In this document: positions 34,094-43,400 of the stretch, piece by piece
Numbering within the stretch: position 1 is the stretch's first letter
How the letters are laid out: every line of letters begins with the position of its first letter
DNA from: an uncultured Bacteroidales bacterium
Lineage (GTDB): Bacteria > Bacteroidota > Bacteroidia > Bacteroidales > F082
NCBI GenBank assembly: GCA_900318265.1
Contig: ONKA01000013.1
Location: 1 to 64,000, forward strand
Reading direction: 5' to 3'
Length of the DNA: 64,000 nt
Program-made: the position numbers and the translations under genes
Notes under the pieces: generated by a model
Databases searched by the model: none
What the model was told of the DNA's origin: nothing
The model's input: only the letters and a program-made list of their open reading frames with translations

Positions 34094-34121
34094 GTAGAGG
34101 CGGTGCATGCACCGCCTCTAC
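34094..34121. repeat. Perfect 28-bp palindrome between two cluster genes
   Basis: Arm GTAGAGGCGGTGCA meets its complement with no loop (centre GCATGC). It lies 13 nt after the stop of the PKD gene at 34135 and 19 nt before the start at 34074 (reading on the - strand), so the transcript would carry a 12-14 bp hairpin between the two reading frames. Confidence 0.85.
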
Positions 34122-34134
34122 CTAAAATCAACGA

Positions 34135-36960
34135 TTATCTTTGAATGACAACCTTTTTGCTGGTGGTGCCTTCCTTGGTGGTGACGACAAAGAAATAGAT
34201 GCCGTCGGTATAGGCCTTAATATCGTAAGGACAGGCAAAGCGACCACTGCTGTTGTAGGTCTCAAAGCTGTCGATTAACATGCCTCTCATGTTGTACACT
34301 TTCACCTCAGCCTTGCCGTCAAGTTGTTCGAACAGAAGCTGCATCTGACCGTTGTTCGGGTTGGGAACGACGGAGAAGGCTCCTGGGTTTGACGAAAGGT
34401 TGTTGTCTTCTATGCCATAGAAGGAGCAGACCAACCAATAGCGTTGCGTGATGCCTTCTTGCGGAGCGCAGCGGTTATGGGCATGTGCTTCCAACCAAAC
34501 GGTGTCTGCTACTTGGTCAAGCACATACACTTTGCAGTTGGTGCCTCTGTCGCCAAATGGCTCAAGCACCCAATCGATGGGGTCAGCAAAGCTCCAAGTG
34601 ACCGTGTCCCAATAACAATGTGGGTTGGAGTCCCAAAGATGGAAGTCGTAGGAGTTGATTTGGAACTCGGTGGCCGTAACGACCCAGTGAGGGGCGGTGT
34701 TGTCGGGATCCAATGGGTAGATCTCGGTGGGAGTGGGGGTATATTCGAATTGCATCCGAATGGTCACCAAGCTGTCGCATCCTAGATGGTTCAGATAGGT
34801 ACGGTGATACGTGTCCGACTCAGTGTAGACTAGGTCTTCATGGTCGGTATAGACGATTTCGTGGCCTTCAGGATCCCAGAAGTATTCGTTGCAGGTCACG
34901 ATGTCGGGCGCGAAGGTCTCATCCAGATCATAGATGCTAAGGTGAAGATGCAGGATGCTATCGCAGCCTTGTGCGGTCTGCAAGGTGTGGTTATACACGC
35001 CCTCAGCGGTCAGGGTTTGGCCATAGAAGTCGTATGAGCCATTCCCACAGATGGCCTCATAGATGTCTTTCTCCTTGTTGGGATTTACGGTGATGGTGAT
35101 GCTGACTTCCTCTGTGGTGAGTCCATCGTTGATGACGCAGGTGTAGGTGGTCGTTCCGACAGGTGGTGAGGCCACAGGGTTCTGCGAGGTGGGGTTGCTC
35201 AGCGTGTTGGCAGGGCTCCAGCTATATTCGTATTCTCCCGTGCCGGCAATGGGTAGGGCATGGAGCGAGGTTGATTCGCCTTCGCAGAGGGTGGTGTTGT
35301 CGGCCGACACCGTGGCACTCATATTGGAGCCGGCCATGGCAACGGCGACTTGAGCGGTGCTTGTGCAACCACCATCTAAGCTGGTGATGGTGACGGTGAA
35401 CACCGTGGTTTCTTCGATGGCAACAGTCTGGGTGGTCGGGCTGTTGGGGTCGGTAACCATGTTGGCAGGCTCCCAATGGAAGCTGTAGTTGCCTTGCGGT
35501 TCCACTTCGACGGAGATGGTTGAGGTGCCACCATACATGACAGAGGCGGGCTCAGCCGTGGTTGTACCTACTGGTATGGCAAAAACCCGAACAACCTCAA
35601 CGATTTCATCATGGCAGACGCTGCTACCTGTGGCCACATGATGGGTCACCTCATAGCTGCCTGGTTCGGCGTAGGTGTGGGTGATGCTTTGGCCACGTCC
35701 CGTTTCTCCATCGCCGAAATCCCATTCATAGCTGGTGATTTCTTGCCCCGATGGGTTTGTCGTGCTTGTACTACTGAATTCGGTGGTTTCACCGAAACAG
35801 ACCTCAGTAAACGTGAAACTTGCTGAGGGCATGGCGTTCACTTGGATGTATTCGGTCTCGGCACTGCTCGACTCACCACCCACGGTGATGGTGCAAGTGT
35901 AGATGCCTGCGTTTTCCATGGTGCAGTTAGGAATGACAGGGTTCTGTTGGTTGGAGTTGAAGCCATTCGGTCCTGTCCAACTGAAGGTGGCGCCTGTTTG
36001 GTTTTGGGCAGTCAGTTGGATGGTCTCACCTACACAGTAGGGACCTCCACCGCTTACCAAAGGAGGCAGAATGCTGCAGTCGGTGGTACCAGTGCCGACA
36101 TTTTGGAACGAGATGTTGCAGGGGTCGTTTGAGTAGTTGGTGATGAGCAGGATATAAAACTGTCCATGCTCTGCGTTGTTGATGTGGCAATGCTCTGTAG
36201 GAGCGGTGCTGTAGCTGCAATCCACGATGTTGCTGCACGACAACAAGTCGCAAGCGGTGTTGATGTCATGGAAGGGCCCCCAGCAGTCAAAGTCGATGTC
36301 GACTTGAGGTGTGCTATACATGTAAATGTTCAAGTCGCCAGGCTCATCGATCAACAAGTAGTAGAATGCGGGGTTGGGGGCGGTGCTGAGACAGTTGGTG
36401 GATTGTCCTGGAGTGCCGCTGCATTTGTAGGGTTCTGAGCATGAGGCGTTATAGGTGTCGCCGCAAGGCGAACCCGAGTTGACGCCGGCAGGGAACTCAT
36501 AAAGTCCGATGTCGGTGCAGAAGGGGGCAGCGGTCTCGCAGGTGGCATTATCCGTCCTCACGCCTCGTGTGAAGTCTTCATACAAAACCTTGAACACTTC
36601 ATCGTCGATACCTTGACGCCATTCAACGAAGAGTTCGCCACGTTCTTCCTTGCCGAGATAGCTGAATTCGTTGAGTTGTTCGTAAAGGACGTTGTCGTAA
36701 AAGAAGTCGAAGTCGGAAAGTTCATCCGAAGCGTCGTTTGTCACATACACATCGATGGTGTTAGGCACATTGGCATTCTTGTAACAATAGTAGCCTTTGT
36801 CAAGGATGGTGTGTACCAAAAACACACGCTCTTCGATAGTAGGGATGTGCGATACGCTGAATTCAGACACCTTAATGAGCTTGGGCTGTTGTGCGTTGAT
36901 TATGAGTGGAAGGAACATGAATAGAAGTCCTGCCACAATGAGTTTACGTTTGCTTTGCAT
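34135..36960 (-). CDS. Secreted PKD/Ig adhesin, copy B
   Basis: 941 residues with a signal peptide (about 1-23). Residues 30-290 form the module shared with copy A and with the first gene of the window ('ERVFLVHTILDKG', 'APFCTDIGLYEFPAGVNSGS', 'GDLNIYMYSTPQVDIDFDCWGPF', 'FYILLITNYSNDPCNISF'). An Ig-like domain (300-385) and a PKD domain ('YEWDFGDGETGRGQSITHTY', 390-465) follow, then further Ig-like segments to about 640 and two GCDS repeats (640-745). The shared pre-sorting block (745-860) precedes a type A sorting domain (868-941, 'VVPNPNNGQM', 'GIYFFVVTTKEG'). Cys residues are frequent in the N-terminal module, suggesting disulfides outside the cell. No enzymatic motif is visible. Confidence 0.87.
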   Translation of the reverse strand: MQSKRKLIVAGLLFMFLPLIINAQQPKLIKVSEFSVSHIPTIEERVFLVHTILDKGYYCYKNANVPNTIDVYVTNDASDELSDFDFFYDNVLYEQLNEFSYLGKEERGELFVEWRQGIDDEVFKVLYEDFTRGVRTDNATCETAAPFCTDIGLYEFPAGVNSGSPCGDTYNASCSEPYKCSGTPGQSTNCLSTAPNPAFYYLLIDEPGDLNIYMYSTPQVDIDFDCWGPFHDINTACDLLSCSNIVDCSYSTAPTEHCHINNAEHGQFYILLITNYSNDPCNISFQNVGTGTTDCSILPPLVSGGGPYCVGETIQLTAQNQTGATFSWTGPNGFNSNQQNPVIPNCTMENAGIYTCTITVGGESSSAETEYIQVNAMPSASFTFTEVCFGETTEFSSTSTTNPSGQEITSYEWDFGDGETGRGQSITHTYAEPGSYEVTHHVATGSSVCHDEIVEVVRVFAIPVGTTTAEPASVMYGGTSTISVEVEPQGNYSFHWEPANMVTDPNSPTTQTVAIEETTVFTVTITSLDGGCTSTAQVAVAMAGSNMSATVSADNTTLCEGESTSLHALPIAGTGEYEYSWSPANTLSNPTSQNPVASPPVGTTTYTCVINDGLTTEEVSITITVNPNKEKDIYEAICGNGSYDFYGQTLTAEGVYNHTLQTAQGCDSILHLHLSIYDLDETFAPDIVTCNEYFWDPEGHEIVYTDHEDLVYTESDTYHRTYLNHLGCDSLVTIRMQFEYTPTPTEIYPLDPDNTAPHWVVTATEFQINSYDFHLWDSNPHCYWDTVTWSFADPIDWVLEPFGDRGTNCKVYVLDQVADTVWLEAHAHNRCAPQEGITQRYWLVCSFYGIEDNNLSSNPGAFSVVPNPNNGQMQLLFEQLDGKAEVKVYNMRGMLIDSFETYNSSGRFACPYDIKAYTDGIYFFVVTTKEGTTSKKVVIQR

Positions 36961-36996
36961 TGTTATTAATAAGGTAAGAAAAATATGGTTGTTACA

Positions 36997-39900
36997 CTAT
37001 TTCTGGATGACTACTTTCTTTGATACTGTGCCTTCCTTGCTTGTGGCAACGAAGAAGTAAATGCCTTCCGATTTGTTCTTCATGTTGTATAGGAACGAGC
37101 TTGGACCATTATTATTGTAAGTCTCGAAGCTGTCGATGAGCGTCCCCTTCATATCATAGACCTTGATGTTGACTTTGCCGGTGAGATACTCGAATTTGAG
37201 TTGCATCTGTCCGTTGTTGGGGTTGGGGATGACATCGAAGTTGGAGAGATTGCTTCCAAATTCTTCAATGCCGTAGAATGAGCATATCAACCAATACTTC
37301 TGTTCGATGCCTTCTTGCGGTGCGCAACGGTTGAAGGCATGGGCTTTCAGCCAGATAGTATCGTCGACGCGGTTCAGCACATACACCTTACAGCATTGTC
37401 CATGGTCGCCAAAGGGCTCAAGCACCCAGTCGGGAGCCTCATCGCATGACCATGCGACGGTATCCCAATGGCAGTTCGGGTTGGTGTCCCATAGGTTGAA
37501 GTCGTATGCGTTGATTTGGAATTCCGTGGCCGTGACCACCCAGTGGGGGACGGTGTCGGTGGCATCCATGGGGTAGATTTGGGTCGGATGAGGTGTATAC
37601 CCAAGAGTGATTGTCTGGCTTACAAGGCTGTCGCAACCGTATTGGTTTTGGTAGGTACGGTGATAAGTGCCCGACATGGTATAAACGAGGTCTTCATGGT
37701 CAGTGTAAGTGATTTCGTGGCCTTCGGGATCCCAGAAATATTCGTCGCAGGCTTCCACGTCAGGAGCATCCACTTCATCGTGGTCGTTGATGGTGAGGTA
37801 GAGTGTCACCTCGCTGTCGCAGCCATAGCTGTTGACGTAAGGATGCGTGTACACCGTACTATGGTCAAAGGTTATGTCCACGTTATAAGTGTCGTTTTGC
37901 CAGCGGTAGGAGTCGCAGCTGGTTTGTCTCTCTTCAATGCTGTAGCTGGGTCGGAGCTCAAGGTTGAGCACTAAGGTGCTGTCGCATAAACCAGCGTATG
38001 AAAGGGTGTCGTAATAGGTTCCAGTCTCGTAATAGGTGACTCCATTGGAGGCCCAAGTGTATTCCGTTGCACATAACGACACGTTATAAGTCTTGGAGTT
38101 ATAGTCAGATTGGTCGACATGGAGCATTACCACGCTGTCGCAGCCCAAGGTGGTCTCGAAGAGATAGGTGTAGGGATAGGTGCTGGGTTGCAGGTAGTCT
38201 CCTTGGTAATAATAGCCGGGGCCACCTTCGCAGGTCGATTCCCAAAGCTCCACTTCGTAACTCGGGTCCTGGATGAGGTTGAGCTTGATGATGCTGTCGC
38301 AACCGTGTACCGATTCAAGCATGTGGTAATAGATACCTGATGCGCTGAGGGCTTGGTCGAAGAACATATAGTGTTCGCCTTGACAGAAATGGTCGGTGAT
38401 AGGTGTCTCATAGATATTCCAGTTGTCAAGGTGCAAGTGGATAGTGCTGTCGCAGCCGTACTGCGTCTGGATGGTATGGTCATACACACCTGGAGTCTGC
38501 AGGTCTTCGCCGAAGAAGTTGTAAATGTCGTTCTCACAAATGGTTTGGTAGATGTCGGATTCTTCGTTGGGGTGAACCATGATGGTCACATTGACATTTT
38601 GGTTGGTGATGCCGTCGCTGACGGTGCAGGTATAAGTGGTAGTGCCAACAGGAGGGGTGGCGACAGGATTCTGTGAGGTAGGATTGCTCAATGTATTGGC
38701 AGGAGTCCAGTTGAAGGTGTAGTTGCCTGTTCCACCAGAGGGCTGGACGTGCAGTGTGGTCGACTCGCCTTCGCAGAGCTCATAAGCATCGGCAGAGGCC
38801 AAGGCGGTCATGTTGGAGCCTTCCATGCTGACCGTGACTTGAGCGGTGCTGCTACAGCCGCCTTGGGGGTTGGTGACGGTGACGGTGAAGGTTTGAGTGG
38901 CTTGCAACGCCACGGTCTGCGTGGTTTGTGCATTGGGATTGACCACCATATTGGCGGGCTCCCAATGGAAGTTGAACGATCCTGTGGTTCCTGCAGAAGC
39001 TGTAAGAGTAGCTGTGCCACCATACATGACAGTATTGGGCGTTGCCGTAGCCGATGCCACGGGAGCGGCATAGACGGGGACGGTTTGCGTCTTCGTGCTT
39101 GTGCAATGCCCGTTGCCACAAGAGGTGGTGAGCGTCACAGTGTAGTTGCCTGCGTTAGCGTAGGTGTGCGTGACGTTTTGTCCGCTTCCTGTCTGTCCAT
39201 CGCCAAAGTTCCATTGGAAGCTTTGGATTTGCTGGCCGCTGGGGTTGGTGGTGGAGGTGCTGGTGAATTGGGTTGGTGTGCCGCGACAAACAGAGGTGTA
39301 ATTGAAGTTGGCTGTTGGTTGGGGATAGATGACGACAGCCTCGGTGGTGGCGCTGTTGCTTTGTGAACCAACAGTAATGGTGCAAGTGTAGGTGCCAGCC
39401 ATATTCAAGGTGCAGTTCGGACGCGTGGGGTTCTGTTGGGTGCTGGTAAATCCTCCAGGACCGGTCCAACTGTATGTGGCACCTGCCTGGCCTTGGGCAG
39501 TCAGGTAGATGGTCTCGCCTACGCAGTATGGACCACCACCGCTGACCAACGGAGGCAGAATGCCGCAGTCGGTGGTACCAGTACCCGCAACTTTACTGAA
39601 CGAAATATTGGTCGTTTGGTTCGAATAGTTAGTGATGACGAGGATGTAGTACTCTCCAGTCTGAGCGGTAGCAGGAATCAAGCAGTGCTCGGTATGGGCT
39701 GCGGCATAACTGCAACTGACAACCTTATTGGATGTCAATCCATTGGGACAAGGAGAAGACGGGTCCGTGAAAGGTCCCCAACAACAGAAGTCGATGTCGA
39801 CACTTGGCGTGCTGTACATGTAGATGTCGATGTTGCCTGGATTCAAGATACGCATATAGTACCAGGCAGGGTTAGGTGTGGTGTAGAGGCAGTCGTAATC

Positions 39901-40407
39901 AGGGCCAGACTCGCCGCTACCCGCATTTACGCCAGCGGGGAACTCATACATGCCGTTGTCGGTACAGAACGGGTCGGCATTGGCACAGGTGTTGTTCTGC
40001 CTCGAACGGATGTAATAATCCATCATCAGCGAAGAGACAAACTCAAAAGGAAGTGCTCCCTTATATTCTGCAGCTACTTCAGCGGCTTGCTCCTTGCTCA
40101 TGCTAGAGAAGTCGCTGGCGTTTTGCTCACGGAAGTCAGCAAAGGTTTCCGCTAAATTGATGCCTTCGTAGCTGTTGCTTGCACTAATGACAAAGAAGCC
40201 ATCTTGTTCGCCATGGATGACGTCGAAGCGACCGTCGGTCATCAGATTGTAAAGGAAGAAGACGCGCTCGTCGAAGTTGGCGATGTTGGTGATGTCGAAC
40301 GAAATCGTTGGCTCGTTCACAGTTGTTCTGTTCGGCTGGGCCATTGACTTCAAGGGCAATAACGCCAAAAGCAATGCTGCCACAAATAATTTGATGAGCT
40401 TATTCAT
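36997..40407 (-). CDS. Secreted PKD/Ig adhesin, copy A
   Basis: 1136 residues with a signal peptide (about 1-23). The N-terminal module (about 30-285: 'ERVFFLYNLMTDGRFDVIHGEQDG', 'ADPFCTDNGMYEFPAGVNAGSGE', 'GNIDIYMYSTPSVDIDFCCWGPF') is very close to residues 1218-1468 of the window's first protein. Ig-like (290-375) and PKD (380-455, 'FQWNFGDGQTGSGQNVTHTY') domains follow. Six Cys-containing repeats with GCDS or CDS motifs span about 630-940, against two in copy B. The shared block (940-1055, 'HWVVTATEFQINAYDFNLWD', 'QKYWLICSFYGIEE') precedes the sorting domain (1062-1136). It ends 36 nt before copy B, consistent with co-transcription. Confidence 0.88.
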   Translation of the reverse strand: MNKLIKLFVAALLLALLPLKSMAQPNRTTVNEPTISFDITNIANFDERVFFLYNLMTDGRFDVIHGEQDGFFVISASNSYEGINLAETFADFREQNASDFSSMSKEQAAEVAAEYKGALPFEFVSSLMMDYYIRSRQNNTCANADPFCTDNGMYEFPAGVNAGSGESGPDYDCLYTTPNPAWYYMRILNPGNIDIYMYSTPSVDIDFCCWGPFTDPSSPCPNGLTSNKVVSCSYAAAHTEHCLIPATAQTGEYYILVITNYSNQTTNISFSKVAGTGTTDCGILPPLVSGGGPYCVGETIYLTAQGQAGATYSWTGPGGFTSTQQNPTRPNCTLNMAGTYTCTITVGSQSNSATTEAVVIYPQPTANFNYTSVCRGTPTQFTSTSTTNPSGQQIQSFQWNFGDGQTGSGQNVTHTYANAGNYTVTLTTSCGNGHCTSTKTQTVPVYAAPVASATATPNTVMYGGTATLTASAGTTGSFNFHWEPANMVVNPNAQTTQTVALQATQTFTVTVTNPQGGCSSTAQVTVSMEGSNMTALASADAYELCEGESTTLHVQPSGGTGNYTFNWTPANTLSNPTSQNPVATPPVGTTTYTCTVSDGITNQNVNVTIMVHPNEESDIYQTICENDIYNFFGEDLQTPGVYDHTIQTQYGCDSTIHLHLDNWNIYETPITDHFCQGEHYMFFDQALSASGIYYHMLESVHGCDSIIKLNLIQDPSYEVELWESTCEGGPGYYYQGDYLQPSTYPYTYLFETTLGCDSVVMLHVDQSDYNSKTYNVSLCATEYTWASNGVTYYETGTYYDTLSYAGLCDSTLVLNLELRPSYSIEERQTSCDSYRWQNDTYNVDITFDHSTVYTHPYVNSYGCDSEVTLYLTINDHDEVDAPDVEACDEYFWDPEGHEITYTDHEDLVYTMSGTYHRTYQNQYGCDSLVSQTITLGYTPHPTQIYPMDATDTVPHWVVTATEFQINAYDFNLWDTNPNCHWDTVAWSCDEAPDWVLEPFGDHGQCCKVYVLNRVDDTIWLKAHAFNRCAPQEGIEQKYWLICSFYGIEEFGSNLSNFDVIPNPNNGQMQLKFEYLTGKVNIKVYDMKGTLIDSFETYNNNGPSSFLYNMKNKSEGIYFFVATSKEGTVSKKVVIQK

Positions 40408-40440
40408 ATTTCTTTGGTTTGTTTGTTGATATTCGATGAA

Positions 40441-43400
40441 TTATTGCATTACGTTCACGCGTTTGACAAGGATGCCATCTGTCGTGTAGATGCGGATGAG
40501 GTAGCTGCCTACGCCGAATTGTGCCATCTCAATTTGGGCTTTGTCGCCTTCCACTTCGTGGTCGTAGACGGTCTGGCCGAGGATGTTCATCACGGTCAGG
40601 CGTTGCAGACCTTCAACCTCGATGTTCACGATGCCGTTGGTCGGGTTGGGGTAGATCTTGGCTTCGATGCCAAACTCCGCAAGGTTGGTGGAATTCTTCA
40701 CGTTGACAGTCAACGACTGCTCCGATAGGCCGCATTCGTTTTCGCCCTTCACGCTGATGTTGGCCTCGCCTTTGTAAGTCTCGCTCCATGTGACAGTGAT
40801 TTGGCCATTGTTGGCCTCGATGCTACCCGCGTCTTGAGGCTCGATGCTCCAAGTGCAAACCATTGTAGACAATGGGTTCTCGTCTGTGGTGGAATAGGAG
40901 CTGACAGGCGTCAGGCGCACGTCCACTTCATTGTCGCCATCGATGGATTCGAGTGCGGGCGAGTAATTCATGCTCAGGTTCAGGTTGACGATACTGTCAC
41001 AACCCATAGCGTTGGTGAACGATTGCTCGTAGACTCCGCTTTGGGTATAGACTGTGCCGTTCCAGTCGTAGCTGTCGCAGGCTTCTGCAATGAGTTCGAC
41101 GGTTGAAATGTCATTGATGGTCAAATGCATCACCACGGTCGAGTCGCAACCATGGATGGAGGAGAAGGTCTTCTCATAGATACCGCTCGTGGTGAAGGTC
41201 TCGCCGTCCCATTCATAGCTGCCGCAGGCGGTTTCTTCCGTTTCCACATTGTAGCTGTCGATGAAGCTAAGGTGCATGACCACGGTCGAGTCGCAACCAT
41301 AGACGCTTGGTAGCACTTGTTCGTAGTCACCGTCTTCGGTGTATTCGATGCCGTTCCAAGTGTATGAGCCGCAAGCACTCATCTCAAACTCGGTGTTTTG
41401 CAAAGGATGGATGGTAAGAGCCATGTCTTGTGAAGCATCGCCGCAGCCGTAAGGCGAGGTGGCAGTGAGGGTCAGCGTGACGTAGCCGTTGGCTTTGTCT
41501 TGTTCGCCAGGGGTGTAGTTGGCGTTGACGTCAGTGGGACGGTCGAAGCTTCCGTCGCCCGAGGTGGCCCAACTGACATTGCCAGCCTCATCGACTATGG
41601 CGTTGACTTCGTAAGTCTCGCCTTCACAGATACTGGCTTCGGTTTCCATCTCGATACTCGCGGCAGCGTGGAAGTTGATGATAACGTCATCGCTGAGGGT
41701 CTCTCCAGCTTCGTTGGTGGCGGTGAGACTCAAAGTGACGGTCTTGTTGGCTAAGTCTTGCTCACCAGGTGTATAAACGGGGTTGAGGATGTCGGTTTCG
41801 TTGAAGCTGCCGTCGCCGTTGGAAGACCAACTCAAGGTCTCATAGCCAATTACATTGGCTTCCAACTGTGCAGCCACTTGGCAAAGGTCTTGGTCGGCGC
41901 CGGCGTTGCAGGCAAATGAGATGTGGCGGACGGGAAGGACGACCTCGTCGATAAATACATGGTCGCTACCTGCCGTACCGCTGCCGTCTTTCACGTATTT
42001 CCATGTGAACACGTGCTCGCCTTGGGTGACGGTGAAACTCGCCTCGCGCCAGATGAGGTTGCCGTTCCATGCTTGCATTTCCGTGCCGTCGATGTAGAAT
42101 TTGAGGTAGTCGCTGTTATCGCAGTCGGTCTTTCTGTAGAAACGGATTTCATCAGTCTCGTTCTCCACTTCGAAAGGTAGGCTCAAGGTCGAGGTGGCAT
42201 TGAGGCCGATGACACCCGATTGCAGGCAGTATTGTCCAGAATAGGGGTCGGTGGTGGTGATGGTCCATGGATGGTCGGGGTCGTTTTCCCAGCCCAAGTC
42301 GCCCATGCCGTTTTCAAAGGTGGCGTTTTCAAGACCTACGCGGTGCGAGAAGTTGCCTTCGTTGGCATAGTTGCCTGCTTGGGCTTGTAGCGTGAATTGA
42401 GCCGTCTCACCTCTAGGCATGGTGGCTGCCACACTGACGACGAACGACAGTTCGATGGTTTCACCAGCGTCGACGGTGGCAGTGGTGACTGCGGGATTGC
42501 TGATGGTGATGTACTCTTGTGTGGCGGTGGTCAAGGTGGCCACGACGTTGTGGGCCATGGAACCGCCGTTGTTGGTGTAGCTAAAAGTAAGTTCGGCGTT
42601 CTCGCCAGGGTCAAGGCGACCATTGGCGTTGCCTTTGTTGATGATCCCGTCATCGATGGTCATGTGGTCGGAGACTTTCAGGTTGGGTGCATAGGCGTTG
42701 ATTGTGAAGTTGTCCGTCCATGTGTGGCTGCCGCTGACCATGGTCAATACAAACTCGAGACGGGTGTCGTTGGGAATGGCGTCAGAGACGGTGATGCCAA
42801 ACACCTCGGTTAAGTCGACGGTTTGGTTGGGGTTCAGCGCCGGGATGGTCGTTGTGTTCTCGTTGATGGTCACATACAGCGGTTGTCTTACGGTGAGGGT
42901 GGCGTTGGCCAGTGTCGAAGCGATGTTGCCCGTGTTTTTGATGGTCATGTCGAAGGCGGCCTGTTCGCCGTATTCGAGTTGACCGTTGTTGCCGTCGTTG
43001 ACCGACACTTCGTTGAGGACAAGGTTAGGCTCGCTAATGACGTGGATGGTGCCCACATAACGGAGTTTGTCTTGCTTGGTGGCAACAATGGTGATGTTGG
43101 TATTGGAAGGTTGTGCCTGGAAAGTGATGCTTTGTTGGTTGCCAGTGGCAGTGGCCACGGCGAGGATGTTATTGTCACGGGTCAGGGCGATGACGGCACC
43201 TGCAGTGGCCGTGACGTTGATGCTGGTGGTGGCTGCCGTGATTTGCGTCGGATGGTTGACCGTCAAGGCGGTAGGCACTTGCGTGTAAAGCGTCAAGAAG
43301 GCGTCGCAGTGTGCGGTGAACATCTTATAAGTGATAGCCTTGTTGTCGTAGTTGTAAGGCCATGAGCTTTGGCGCAAGAAATATTTACCTGCAACATTAC

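Noticed and set aside
34075..34131. N-terminal extension of the IgGFc-binding-like protein
   Set aside because: The 19 extra codons run through a perfect palindrome and precede a good signal peptide.
40900..41420. Regularly spaced similar segments in the third C25 gene region
   Set aside because: Same explanation: coding repeats of about 46 codons, not a CRISPR array.
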